Assembly: GCF_010020825.1 (NCBI RefSeq)
Contig: NZ_JAACJE010000001.1
Span: forward strand, 3,534,001 to 3,598,000
DNA from: Acidovorax sp. 210-6
Lineage (GTDB): Bacteria; Pseudomonadota; Gammaproteobacteria; Burkholderiales; Burkholderiaceae_C
Length of the DNA: 64,000 bases
Direction: 5' to 3'
Shown piece by piece: positions 33,296-41,984 of the stretch. The position numbers were made by a program, and so were the translations under genes. Numbering within the stretch: the stretch's first letter is position 1; each line of letters begins with the position of its first letter. Below the pieces are notes generated by a model. That model saw only the letters and a program-made list of their open reading frames with translations. It was not told where the DNA came from and did no database searches.

Positions 33296-35716
33296 TTACT
33301 GCAACGCCGCAGCGGGGGACTTTGTCTCTTCACGCGGTGCGGGCTGCAAGGCGATGGCTCGCATGCGCTGGCGCAGCTCTGCGCTGGCGGCACGCAATTC
33401 GTCGTCGTTTTCCAGAGCGCGCGGCGTCAGCAACACCAGCAGTTCGGTGCGCTCGCTCTGGTCGCTGTTCCGGCCGAACAGGGCGCCCACGACAGGGATT
33501 TCTGACAGCAACGGCACTCCGGTGCTGCCGGCAGACGAGTTTTCGCGGATCAGCCCCCCCAGAACGACAGGCTCCCCGGAACGCACGGCAATACGGCTCT
33601 GGATCTGGCGGGTAAGGAACTTGCGTTGCCCCGTGGGAATATCCACGTCACCCACATCGGTCACCTGCTGCAGGATGTCCATGGTGATCAGCCCGCCAGC
33701 ATTGACCGAAGGGGTGACCGAGAGCATGACGCCGGTGTCTTTATAAGTGATGGACTCCGTAACGATGGTTCCCGTCGAAGAGGTGGAGCTCTTGATGGGT
33801 TGCTGGTTACCGATCTGGATGGTGGCGTTGTGGTTGTCCAGCACCAGCACCGTGGGGTTGGACAGCACGCGCAGCTTGGATTTTTCTGCCAGTGCATTCA
33901 GCGTGGCGCGGATGGTACCCGCCTTGTTGAGAATGGTGTAGGAGAAGCCCGGCTGCGAGGGGCCAATGGAGCCGCTTTCGCGCAGGTTCAGTAGCGCATT
34001 GCCCTCGCGGCCGCCGCCGAGGCTGTTTTGCACAAACCATTCCACACCATAGGCAAGGTTGCCGGAGAGGCTGACCTCGACAATGCTGGCTTCGATGAGC
34101 ACCTGGGTCGGCGCCTTGTCCAACTCACGCAAGGCTTGCTCTATGCGGCGATACTCGGTGCGCGGCGCGCGGATCAGCAATGCGTTGCGCTTTTCATCGG
34201 CCACCACACGGACGTTGCCATCCAGATGATTGACCGTGGTGGCTGGCTCATTGCTGGCGCTGGCCTGATTGGGCGTCAACACCGGCAGACCAGCGGCAGA
34301 GGATGTGGAGGCCCCGCCAGAGGCTGTGGTTTTGCTGCCACTTGTATTCAGGGTCGAGGCACTCCCCTTGGCAGAACCCGATGTGAATTGCGAAGGCGCG
34401 CTTCCCGCGGCCACGCCTGGCTTGGCGCCATTGGTGCTGCTTCCGAACAATCCATTGAGCATTTCGGCCAAGTGGGTGGCCGAGCCATTTTGCACGGGGT
34501 ACACAAACAGGGTGGCCTCCAGCGCGTCCATGGGCCGGTCCAGGCGCCGGATCCAGGTTTCCACCTGACTGAGGATGTGGCTGCGCGGCGTGACCACCAC
34601 CAGAGCGTTGAGCCGTTCGATCGGAATCACGCGCACGAGGCCATGCAGGGGGTTGGTGGCTTGTGCTGCGCCCGCGCTGGCGCCGGAATTGGCAGCGGCC
34701 ATGCCCAGCATGTTGGCAGCAGCAGCGGGCAGCGCTGCACCCTGGGCTCCGCCCGCGGCGTTGCTGCTGGTTGTGTTGCCATAGGGGTTGCCAGCCGATG
34801 CGTCGCCCCCGATCAGGGCCTGCAATGCATCGCGCACCACGCTGACGCTGGCGTTTTCCAGCACAAACACGCCCAGGGACATGCCGGCCAGAAAATCGAC
34901 ATCGAATGCCTCGACCAGTTCCAGCCAGCCGCCCAATTGCGCCTTGCTGCCCTGCAGCACCAGCAGGTTGCGCATGCTGTCCACATAGACGATGGCCTCC
35001 CGGGGCGCGACGGGCGCCAGGATTTTGGCCATTTCGCTGGCGCCGATATGGTTGAGCGGCACGATGACAGTGCCTGCGCCTGCCAGATCCTTGAAGCGCG
35101 CCGTGCCCACCACAGGACGCGACCCCACGGTCACGGTGCGCTTGGTGACGTGGTACACCCCGGCGCTGTCGCGCACGATGGCCAGGTCATGGGGCAAGAG
35201 CACGGTATCCAACACGTCCAGCACCTGGCTTCGCGGCAAAGGCTGGCGTGTGTGCAGGCTCACCACGGCGTCGCCTCCGGCGTCAATGGTGTAGTTCAGC
35301 TTGAGCAGATCCCCCAGCAGGGCCGACGCAAGACTGGCGACGGAGATGTTCTCGAAATTGAGCGACACCCGGTCACCCGAGACAAGCGCAGGGTCGATCT
35401 TGGGGGTCACGTCGCGCTTGAACAGGGTGTCGTTGCCAGGGAACAGACGGCTACCGGCCGGGGCCTGCTTGTTCTGGGCCTTGACCACGCCCTCTTTCTC
35501 GGTCGCAGAGGGCCTATTGGCGCCAGAAGGCTCCGCCACCGAACCAGGATTGGTTGTCGGCGCCCCGGCCGCCGCTGAATCGGTGGCTGGCTTTGTCGTT
35601 GCAGCAGCGTCTGGGGGTGGCTCAGCAGTATTTGCAGCAGCAGGATCGGAAACTTGCGCCGTGGCGCACGCCGAAACCAGCAGCGCCATCAGATAAATGG
35701 AGGGCCGAAAAATCAT
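33296..35716 (-). CDS. gspD: Type II secretion outer-membrane secretin GspD
   Basis: 806 residues. The N-terminus is a lipoprotein signal (LMALLVSAC lipobox) followed by a low-complexity Ala/Pro/Thr region to about 110. Then come N0 (VSLNFENISVASLASALLGDLL), N1-N3 repeats and the secretin core with VPLLSEIPVVGALFGRN and ELLVLLTPRAL. It forms the outer-membrane pore. The start at 35716 is supported by GGAG 9 bases upstream. It is the last gsp gene of the operon; in many species gspD comes first, so this order (E to D) is the Xanthomonas/Burkholderiales-like arrangement. A Ser/Thr/Gly-rich insertion (about 470-530) lies between N3 and the core. Confidence 0.95.
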   Translation of the reverse strand: MIFRPSIYLMALLVSACATAQVSDPAAANTAEPPPDAAATTKPATDSAAAGAPTTNPGSVAEPSGANRPSATEKEGVVKAQNKQAPAGSRLFPGNDTLFKRDVTPKIDPALVSGDRVSLNFENISVASLASALLGDLLKLNYTIDAGGDAVVSLHTRQPLPRSQVLDVLDTVLLPHDLAIVRDSAGVYHVTKRTVTVGSRPVVGTARFKDLAGAGTVIVPLNHIGASEMAKILAPVAPREAIVYVDSMRNLLVLQGSKAQLGGWLELVEAFDVDFLAGMSLGVFVLENASVSVVRDALQALIGGDASAGNPYGNTTSSNAAGGAQGAALPAAAANMLGMAAANSGASAGAAQATNPLHGLVRVIPIERLNALVVVTPRSHILSQVETWIRRLDRPMDALEATLFVYPVQNGSATHLAEMLNGLFGSSTNGAKPGVAAGSAPSQFTSGSAKGSASTLNTSGSKTTASGGASTSSAAGLPVLTPNQASASNEPATTVNHLDGNVRVVADEKRNALLIRAPRTEYRRIEQALRELDKAPTQVLIEASIVEVSLSGNLAYGVEWFVQNSLGGGREGNALLNLRESGSIGPSQPGFSYTILNKAGTIRATLNALAEKSKLRVLSNPTVLVLDNHNATIQIGNQQPIKSSTSSTGTIVTESITYKDTGVMLSVTPSVNAGGLITMDILQQVTDVGDVDIPTGQRKFLTRQIQSRIAVRSGEPVVLGGLIRENSSAGSTGVPLLSEIPVVGALFGRNSDQSERTELLVLLTPRALENDDELRAASAELRQRMRAIALQPAPREETKSPAAALQ

Positions 35717-35765
35717 GTCAGATAGCTCCGGGTGTGTACGGTAGGTCGCCAGCAATCCGGCGGCC

Positions 35766-36263
35766 TCAGGGGTTGGCCAGAGAAGTTTGCCGTCGTGCCG
35801 GGTTGGCCTTGGCCGGAGGCGGGTTACCCGGCTCCAGCGGACGCTCGGCGCGCTGTCCATCTGCAGCGACGAAATAGGCCTTTCGGCCATCGAAGGACTG
35901 AAGTTTCCAGGGCTCGGAGGCCACACTGATCTTGAAGACGCTGCCATCCTTGCGCTGCAGGACGGCTACGCGCTCCTTGCCCGACTCGAACACGGCCATG
36001 AGGCGCGATTGCAGGAGCTCCTGGGCCATGCCGGCTTTTTTGTCGCCCGAATCGGCCGGCTTGCGCGACGACCAAAGCAAAGGGCGCTCCAAGGCCTGCT
36101 TTGCGACGGCCCCGGATGGTGAGGGCAGCGCCTCGAACTGCGGCAAGTCCGGAATGCGCGGTGCAGGGGCCTGCCACTGGTCTTTTTTGGCATGCCACCA
36201 AGCAGCGCTGCCCGCCAAAGCCGCAGCCGCCAGTGCAGGAACCAGGTACCAGGGTCTGATCAT
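35766..36263 (-). CDS. T2SS inner-membrane linker, GspC/XpsN-like
   Basis: 165 residues. One N-terminal membrane helix (LVPALAAAALAGSAAWW), a Pro-rich stretch, then an HR-like domain: LLQSRLMAVFESGKERVAVLQRKDGSVFKISVASEPWKLQSFDGRKAYFVA. In the T2SS such proteins bridge the inner-membrane platform to GspD. Position between gspM and gspD matches xpsN of Xanthomonas. No separate gspC is visible in the operon, so this protein may take over its job. ATG 36263 overlaps the gspM stop. Confidence 0.72.
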   Translation of the reverse strand: MIRPWYLVPALAAAALAGSAAWWHAKKDQWQAPAPRIPDLPQFEALPSPSGAVAKQALERPLLWSSRKPADSGDKKAGMAQELLQSRLMAVFESGKERVAVLQRKDGSVFKISVASEPWKLQSFDGRKAYFVAADGQRAERPLEPGNPPPAKANPARRQTSLANP

Positions 36264-36808
36264 GGCGCAGCCTTCCCGGGCGCCAGGGGCGCATCCAATT
36301 GGAGGGTCAAACGTGCCTGCTGGGAAGCAACTGCAGCGGTGCCGCCTTCGCGCGCAAGGGTGGCCGAGCGCACCCAATATATCGGGCGATGGGTTTGCAT
36401 GGTCTGCATGAAGCGCACCATGCGATTCCATTCCCCCGTGATGGTGGCAGTGAGCCGTACCCGGTTCATTTCCCCATCAGATCCCGTCTCCAGCGCCACT
36501 TGCGACGATACCAGCGTACCGCCAGAGGCGGTGATCAGTTCGCGCAGCTTCTGCTGGACATCGTTCTGTGCATTGTCGCCCGAAGCATGCAGCCTGGGAG
36601 TCACCGCATCGCGCACCAGCGCCAGCCTCTTGCCAATGTCAGGACCCGCTTGGATGACTCCATCGATGCGCTCGCTGCGAGATTCGAACTGCCCCAGTGC
36701 GGTGTCGTAGCGTATCCAGAGGGTGCGGTATATGCCTCCGGCTACAGCCAGCACAGCCACTGCAAGGCCGATAAGCAAAACACTGGCATTGCGAGTCCAG
36801 GGATTCAT
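36260..36808 (-). CDS. gspM: T2SS inner-membrane protein GspM
   Basis: 182 residues. A single TM helix (VLLIGLAVAVLAVAGGIY) near the N-terminus, a heptad-rich segment, and a ferredoxin-like C-terminal domain (VSSQVALETGSDGEMNRVRLTATITGEWNRMVRFMQTM). GspM stabilises GspL in the inner-membrane platform. ATG 36808 overlaps the gspL stop by 4 bases (ATGA), and its own stop overlaps the next gene the same way. Confidence 0.85.
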   Translation of the reverse strand: MNPWTRNASVLLIGLAVAVLAVAGGIYRTLWIRYDTALGQFESRSERIDGVIQAGPDIGKRLALVRDAVTPRLHASGDNAQNDVQQKLRELITASGGTLVSSQVALETGSDGEMNRVRLTATITGEWNRMVRFMQTMQTHRPIYWVRSATLAREGGTAAVASQQARLTLQLDAPLAPGKAAP

Positions 36809-37806
36809 GGCTTGACTCCTTCGACTGCACGCCAACGCATCTCGAATGTGAATCGCTCTTTGTTCAGGTTGTTGTCACGCACGCTGGCCACCGTGGCCTT
36901 GGTGTCGGCGAACTGCGGTTGTCGCCCCAGGAGGGCTGCCAGTTCAGCGGCATTGCCCGTCAGACCACTGATGCGGATTTCATTGCCATTGACATCGATG
37001 CGGTCCAGCCAAGTGTCGTCCGGCAATGCCTGCGACAGGGCGTCCACCACACTGGCCAATGGCAGGCTTTGTTGAAGCCCCTGGCGCAGCTCCTCTCCCA
37101 GCGCCGCCTGTTGACGCAGTTCATCCAGTTGCTGTCGCAGCGGTTGCGACTGGGGCTCGACCGCCGCAATGTGCTGAACGGCGCGCAACACATCTTCACG
37201 TTTGAGCACCAGAGGCATGAGCGCAGGCAGGAACAGCGCTGCCAAGGACAACAGTGCTCCCATCAGCACCAGCACATGCATCCAGCGCCGGCGCAGGGAG
37301 AATGTTTGCGTGGTCCCTGAGTCCACTGCAAAGGCACGCCCGTGGCGCGCCAGGTACACAGGTGCCTGTGGGCCCAGCCCTTTCTCGACACACCATGTAT
37401 CGCAGTGACTGCGGCGGCACAGTCCCCATTCGACAACCCAGCCACCTTGTGCATGGGGCTGCGCATGCCACGCCGCCACCGTGTGCTGTCGTGGCAAGGG
37501 AGAGGTGCGCCACAACGTTTCCTCGACCGCCTGCCTCAATGCATGACGGGGCATGTCAGGCAGAACGGCGGAGCCCCACAGGCTTTCGGATTCCGGCACC
37601 AGTAAACCTTCCGCCTTGCCTGGCTTGACGGCACGCAGCCGTGTTTCGGTAACAGCCCAATGCGAACCATCCACAGAGACCAGCCCCCGCGGACGGCTGG
37701 GCCACCATCCGCGCTCGGACAACAGGCGACGCAGATCCGCGCATCCCCACGCAAGCCTGTCTTGCGCCATTTGCACGCGGCGGTAGAGTTGCCCCTTAGC
37801 TGTCAT
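36805..37806 (-). CDS. gspL: T2SS assembly platform protein GspL (PilN-domain form)
   Basis: 333 residues. The N-terminal ~180 residues form a degenerate actin-like cytoplasmic domain (RPRGLVSVDGSHWAVTETRLR). TM follows around 200-225 (HVLVLMGALLSLAALFLPALMPLVL), then a PilN-like periplasmic domain (LSQALPDDTWLDRIDVNGNEIRISGLTGNAAELAALLGRQP). GspL recruits the GspE ATPase and pairs with GspM. ATG 37806 overlaps the gspK stop (ATGA), which decides the start over an ATG four codons upstream. Confidence 0.87.
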   Translation of the reverse strand: MTAKGQLYRRVQMAQDRLAWGCADLRRLLSERGWWPSRPRGLVSVDGSHWAVTETRLRAVKPGKAEGLLVPESESLWGSAVLPDMPRHALRQAVEETLWRTSPLPRQHTVAAWHAQPHAQGGWVVEWGLCRRSHCDTWCVEKGLGPQAPVYLARHGRAFAVDSGTTQTFSLRRRWMHVLVLMGALLSLAALFLPALMPLVLKREDVLRAVQHIAAVEPQSQPLRQQLDELRQQAALGEELRQGLQQSLPLASVVDALSQALPDDTWLDRIDVNGNEIRISGLTGNAAELAALLGRQPQFADTKATVASVRDNNLNKERFTFEMRWRAVEGVKP

Positions 37807-38732
37807 GGACTCCATTCCTGTTCCGGCTTGTTGATGCGGCGCGTGGGCTCCAATGTGAGCAAGGTCCAGGGAGCCAATGTGTCGGGTCTCTCGCGGGAGT
37901 CGATCCACGCCTCGCGCAACCACCACCGGTCGCCATCACCCCTTGCATAGGCACGAACCCGCACTTCTTTCCCGCCGCCGCTTTTGGCAGCAAAGAAATC
38001 GGCCGTCGCGCCCGAAAGCAGGAGGCCCGCGCGCGATTCGGGCGGTGATTGATGAACTTGAGCCCCAAGCCCTTTCTGACCCGTCAAGATGTCGATCAAA
38101 GCCCAGGGGGTTGCATCGACTTCCAGTCGCTGCTGGCCGTTGACGCCGAGGTAGGGCGCGATTATGTCATAGAGCTCCGGCGTCATTCCCAGAACGGATT
38201 TGAGCTCCGAGAGGTCTTCCAGCGCCGAATTGCGGGGCACCGCAGGCCAGTTTGCAGCCCTGTATTGCGCGGCTTCCGCCCCCCCAGCGCCCGTGGGCGT
38301 ATCGTCCGGATCCAGGAAGTCACGGATACGGGACACCATGATCGCTGCATCACCCGCAGGCAGTTCTCCCACCCGCTGCAGTAGCGCAAGCAACAGACCA
38401 TCGCTGGCGACATTGACGTCTATCAATCCGGTGGCAGGCGTCACCTCCAGCCATATTTCCTGCCCTTCCAGGGTCAGCACCTCTCGGCGATAGTGGCTGG
38501 GCTGGTCTCTTTCCGCCACCAGTCGCTGCGCCGCGAGCTGCAGAGCTCCGTCCAGCACGGCCTCGGCCCTGAGACGCTCCAGCGCCAGGCCCGCTTGCTG
38601 GGTCTGCTGGCGCATGCCTTTGGCACCGGCCAGCACGGTGAGGGACAAGGCCGCCACCAACCAGAGGACCAGCACCAGTGCGGCGCCTGCACTCCCGTGC
38701 CGCCAGGGGCGCGTCAGATGAGCCGTCGTCAT
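37803..38732 (-). CDS. gspK: T2SS minor pseudopilin GspK
   Basis: 309 residues. N-terminal prepilin region GSAGAALVLVLWLVAALSLTVLAGA, with Gly-Ala in place of the usual Phe and a hydrophobic helix but no conserved Glu5. The large globular part has the GspK signature LDPDDTPTGAGGAEAAQYRA (calcium site) and NSALEDLSELKSVLGMTPELYDIIAPYL. GspK sits at the pseudopilus tip with GspI and GspJ. ATG 38732 overlaps the gspJ stop by 4 bases. Confidence 0.9.
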   Translation of the reverse strand: MTTAHLTRPWRHGSAGAALVLVLWLVAALSLTVLAGAKGMRQQTQQAGLALERLRAEAVLDGALQLAAQRLVAERDQPSHYRREVLTLEGQEIWLEVTPATGLIDVNVASDGLLLALLQRVGELPAGDAAIMVSRIRDFLDPDDTPTGAGGAEAAQYRAANWPAVPRNSALEDLSELKSVLGMTPELYDIIAPYLGVNGQQRLEVDATPWALIDILTGQKGLGAQVHQSPPESRAGLLLSGATADFFAAKSGGGKEVRVRAYARGDGDRWWLREAWIDSRERPDTLAPWTLLTLEPTRRINKPEQEWSP

Positions 38733-39340
38733 CGCGCCCTCGCCAAGGGAAAAACCAGGGGCGGCCAATCCCCCCGCGCGTCGCCCAGTTCCAGCCGAAT
38801 ACGGGCTGGGTACTGCGCCTGAGAGGCGTCCCATTGCTGTGTCCAGGCGCCGGTGCGGCCATCCTGGTAATACCACTGCAGGGTACGCACATCGGTCAGC
38901 AGGGTCTCGCGCAAGGCCTGGTTCCAGTCCATCGCCATGGCAGAGCCGTCGTAGGGCAGTGCCTCGACGGACAGATCCACGCGGCCGTCGTTGTGGCGCA
39001 GGGGGCCGATGCGAAAGACGTGCAATCCCCCGGCGCTGCCGCGCTCCGGCAGCGGCGCAACCCACATCAGGCCCGCAGCGTTGCCGCTGAAGAAACGCAC
39101 AAAAACGCCACCTTCCTGGCGCGAGAGCAGGCGCAAGCCGTCGAACTTGCGCCCCAGCCACTGGCTGACGGTCAGCATGTGCTCGGCACGCTCCATGGTG
39201 CGCTGGTTGCGATCCTCGGTCCGACCAATGACGCCGAAACCGGCAAACATCAGCCCCACCACCGCCGCCGTGACGGCCAGGGCAATCAGCAATTCAATCA
39301 GCGTGAAACCGCGCTGGAGGACGGACAGGCTGCGGCTCAT
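38729..39340 (-). CDS. gspJ: T2SS minor pseudopilin GspJ
   Basis: 203 residues. Prepilin peptidase site RGFTLIELLIALAVTAAV at residues 10-27, followed by a globular domain with LMWVAPLPERGSAGGLHVFRIG and TLQWYYQDG...RIRLELGDARG. It is part of the GspI-J-K tip complex. It overlaps both neighbours by 4 bases. Confidence 0.9.
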   Translation of the reverse strand: MSRSLSVLQRGFTLIELLIALAVTAAVVGLMFAGFGVIGRTEDRNQRTMERAEHMLTVSQWLGRKFDGLRLLSRQEGGVFVRFFSGNAAGLMWVAPLPERGSAGGLHVFRIGPLRHNDGRVDLSVEALPYDGSAMAMDWNQALRETLLTDVRTLQWYYQDGRTGAWTQQWDASQAQYPARIRLELGDARGDWPPLVFPLARAR

Positions 39341-39783
39341 GGCGCGGCCCTATAGGGTTTCCAGCCGGTCCAGACCAGCACGGCATCGCCACCCTCAGCA
39401 CGCATCACATCCACCGTGACCCGAGCAACGGTTTGGGGCGCGGGGCTCGGACGGCCGGGCGGGGCACCCCATTGCGCCACGGCGGGCTGCATTTGCAGGC
39501 GCCAGCGCCAGGCGCCCGTCTTGCCTTCGCTTTGGTTCGCCAGTTCTTCGGCATACAACGCGCCTGCCAGCACCGAGCGCGCCACCATGGCGGCCTCCAC
39601 CCGCTCCTGGACAGTGACAGCGTTCTTGGAGCTTTGCCCGACCGTGCGGTACAGCGTGCCCAGGGCCATGGCTGCAATGGCCATGGCCACCAGGGCCTCC
39701 AGCAGGCTGAAACCCCTGATACCCCTGGTGCCCTGGGTCACCCTCCAGGACAACAGTGCGCTGCTTCGTGCCTTGTTCGTCAT
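39337..39783 (-). CDS. gspI: T2SS minor pseudopilin GspI
   Basis: 148 residues. Leader of about 24 residues, then GFSLLEALVAMAIAAMALGTLYRTVG (Glu5 present) and a small C-terminal domain RVTVDVMRAEGGDAVLVWTG. It is the hub of the pseudopilus tip complex. ATG 39783 overlaps the gspH stop (ATGA). Confidence 0.88.
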   Translation of the reverse strand: MTNKARSSALLSWRVTQGTRGIRGFSLLEALVAMAIAAMALGTLYRTVGQSSKNAVTVQERVEAAMVARSVLAGALYAEELANQSEGKTGAWRWRLQMQPAVAQWGAPPGRPSPAPQTVARVTVDVMRAEGGDAVLVWTGWKPYRAAP

Positions 39784-40262
39784 GAGGGGGCCTGCACCGG
39801 GGTTTGCTCCACCCGGCCCAACAGCCAGTTGACGCGGTACTTCACTCCCTGCCCTGCGCGCAACACACTCAGGCTGCCGCCTTGCGTTCCGCCATCGTTG
39901 TTGAACTGGAACAAGGGCTCGCCGGATACCGGGGCTGCGCCCTTGCGCCTTTCGATGGCGGTCCATTGCACTTGCAGCGACTCGGGCAGGTCCACGCGCC
40001 ATTGCCCATCGGCAACGAGCTGACGGCCCTCCGGCTCGTAAGCGACGACAACCGCACGCCCTTCCCGCTCGCTGAGCGTGCGGGCCTGCACCAGCAGGCT
40101 GGCCACATCACGCACGGTCTGGTGGTAGCGTGCGCGGTCCATGTACGACTGCGCGCTGCCCCCCACCACAGCCACCGTGATGGCGGCCAGCACGAGCACG
40201 ACCAACAACTCCAGCAGAGTGAAACCGGAATGCGTGCGGCGCACCGGCGCGAGACAAGTCAT
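39780..40262 (-). CDS. gspH: T2SS minor pseudopilin GspH
   Basis: 160 residues. SGFTLLELLVVLVLAAITVAVVGG processing site (about 12-35), then a GspH beta domain with RDVASLLVQARTLSEREGRAVVVAYEPEGRQLVADGQW and a final strand YRVNWLLGRVEQTP. It links the tip complex to the GspG filament. 36 bases separate it from gspG, the largest gap inside the gsp operon. Confidence 0.88.
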   Translation of the reverse strand: MTCLAPVRRTHSGFTLLELLVVLVLAAITVAVVGGSAQSYMDRARYHQTVRDVASLLVQARTLSEREGRAVVVAYEPEGRQLVADGQWRVDLPESLQVQWTAIERRKGAAPVSGEPLFQFNNDGGTQGGSLSVLRAGQGVKYRVNWLLGRVEQTPVQAPS

Positions 40263-40298
40263 CGGCGGGCAAGAAGCGGTCTGCGACGAAGCAATCCG

Positions 40299-40769
40299 TC
40301 AGTTGTAAACGTCGGCGTTTTCGCCATCTCCACCTGGCTTGCCGTCAGCCCCGAGCGAAAAGACGTCCGGCCCCGCATTGCGACCTGGATTCTTGTACTG
40401 GTAGGCTGCGCCCCAAGGGTCGGTGGGCAGGCCCTTCTTCATGTAGGGGCCGTTCCAGCCTTGTGCAGTGGACGGACGCTCGACCAGAGCGCGCAAGCCT
40501 TCGGCGTCGTTGGGGTAGCGACCCACATCGAGCTTGAACAGATCCAGGCTTTGCTCCAGCTCGCCGATCTGCACACGGGCCGTCTTGGACTTGGCGCCGC
40601 CCAACTGGTCCAGCACCCTGGGGCCCACCAGGCCAGCAAGCAGGGTCAGGATGACGAGCACCACCAGCAGTTCGATCAGGGTAAAGCCAGCGGAACGGCG
40701 CGGCGCGGCGGCCATGGGGCGAGCGGAAAAATGTTGCACGGTTTGCATGGATGTGTGTTGCCAGAACAT
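40299..40769 (-). CDS. gspG: T2SS major pseudopilin GspG
   Basis: 156 residues with a long leader. Processing site AGFTLIELLVVLVILTLLAGLVGP, then the GspG core: LDLFKLDVGRYPNDAEGLRALVERP, WNGPYMKKGLPTDPWGAAYQYKNPG and the calcium-binding end DVFSLGADGKPGGDGENADVYN. It is the main subunit of the secretion pseudopilus. Three ATGs could start it (40769, 40748, 40715), none with a clear ribosome site; the first is given, 6 bases after gspF. Confidence 0.95.
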   Translation of the reverse strand: MFWQHTSMQTVQHFSARPMAAAPRRSAGFTLIELLVVLVILTLLAGLVGPRVLDQLGGAKSKTARVQIGELEQSLDLFKLDVGRYPNDAEGLRALVERPSTAQGWNGPYMKKGLPTDPWGAAYQYKNPGRNAGPDVFSLGADGKPGGDGENADVYN

Positions 40770-40775
40770 GAAGGG

Positions 40776-41984
40776 TCAGATGGTATCGTTGATGGACAGT
40801 ACGCCGCCCAGGATGGAGATGATGATGAAAGCCACCACCATGCCCAGGATGATGATGATCAGCGGCTCCAGGGCGGCCAGCACGCGCCCCATGGTGCGGC
40901 GCCCCTCTTCCTCGTAGCGGTCGGCCAGCGCGAGCAGTGTCGCGTCGAGTTGGCCAGTCTCCTCTGCCACGCGAATGAGCTGGGGGGTGCTGGTTTTGTG
41001 GAAATGGCGCAGCCCGAACCCGCTCGAAAGCCGTTTGCCGGTCTTGACCGTTTCCACCAGGGGCTCCAGATCCGTGCGCAGCACGGTGTTGGTGAGCGCA
41101 TCGATGGCAATCTTGAGCGCATCGACCATGGGAATGCCCCGTTGCAAAAGAATGCCAAAGGTGCGGAAGTACATCGCAAACTGCAGATTGCGCAGCACCA
41201 CGCCCAGCAAGGGCACGGCCAGCAGGGCGCGATCGATCTGCAGCCGCCCGGACGGCGTGGCCGCCCAGCGCGAAAAACCGTACAGCGCCAATGTGGAAAC
41301 CAGCAGCAGCTCCATCCAACGCGAGCGAATCAGATCACTGAATTGCACCACCAGCCGCGTGGCGTAGGGCAAGGCGTCGCCCATGGAATCGAAAATCTCG
41401 CGGAACTGAGGCACCACAAAGGCCAGCAGCATGATGACCGAGAGTACCGCCACCACCAGCAGGATGACGGGGTAGGTCATGGACGAGATGATGTAGTTGC
41501 GCAGCTTGTCGTCCGCCTCCAGTTGCACGGTCAGCTCCTTGAGCACGACATGCAGAGAGCCCGAGGTTTCGCCAGCGCGCACCAGCACCAAATATTGACG
41601 GCCCAGGTCGTTTTCGAAGGGCAGCAGCGACTGGTGCAGCGACTTGCCGGCACGCACGCTCTCCTCGACCTTGCCGATGAAGGTCTGCAGGCGCTCGTTG
41701 TCGGCGGTTTCCTTGAGCATGGACAGCGCACGGTCCAGCGGCATGTTGGCCTGCTTGAGGTGTGCCATTTCGCGTGTGAACAGCAACACATCCTTGCGCT
41801 TGAGCCCCAAACCACGCGCACCGCCCGCGGAAGGAGCGTCCGAGCCCGCGTCGCTGCTGATGCGCACGGGCGTGATCCCCTGCCCCATGAGGCGCAGGCG
41901 TGCGGTGTCGGCGTCGGGCGCACGCACGCTGCCCTGGCAGGGCTTGCCTTCGGAGGTCACGCCGGCGTATTGGAATTCAGTCAT
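40776..41984 (-). CDS. gspF: T2SS inner-membrane platform protein GspF
   Basis: 402 residues. Two repeated GspF domains (about 70-190 and 275-395): FTREMAHLKQANMPLDRALSML and FRTFGILLQRGIPMVDALKIA. Three TM helices, the last being LIIIILGMVVAFIIISILGG. It couples GspE movement to pseudopilus growth. Its start overlaps the gspE stop by 8 bases. Confidence 0.95.
   Translation of the reverse strand: MTEFQYAGVTSEGKPCQGSVRAPDADTARLRLMGQGITPVRISSDAGSDAPSAGGARGLGLKRKDVLLFTREMAHLKQANMPLDRALSMLKETADNERLQTFIGKVEESVRAGKSLHQSLLPFENDLGRQYLVLVRAGETSGSLHVVLKELTVQLEADDKLRNYIISSMTYPVILLVVAVLSVIMLLAFVVPQFREIFDSMGDALPYATRLVVQFSDLIRSRWMELLLVSTLALYGFSRWAATPSGRLQIDRALLAVPLLGVVLRNLQFAMYFRTFGILLQRGIPMVDALKIAIDALTNTVLRTDLEPLVETVKTGKRLSSGFGLRHFHKTSTPQLIRVAEETGQLDATLLALADRYEEEGRRTMGRVLAALEPLIIIILGMVVAFIIISILGGVLSINDTI

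Noticed and set aside
33296-35947. A longer gspD starting upstream of 35716
   Set aside because: The extra 77 codons lack a signal peptide and similarity, while ATG 35716 has a ribosome site and begins a lipoprotein signal.
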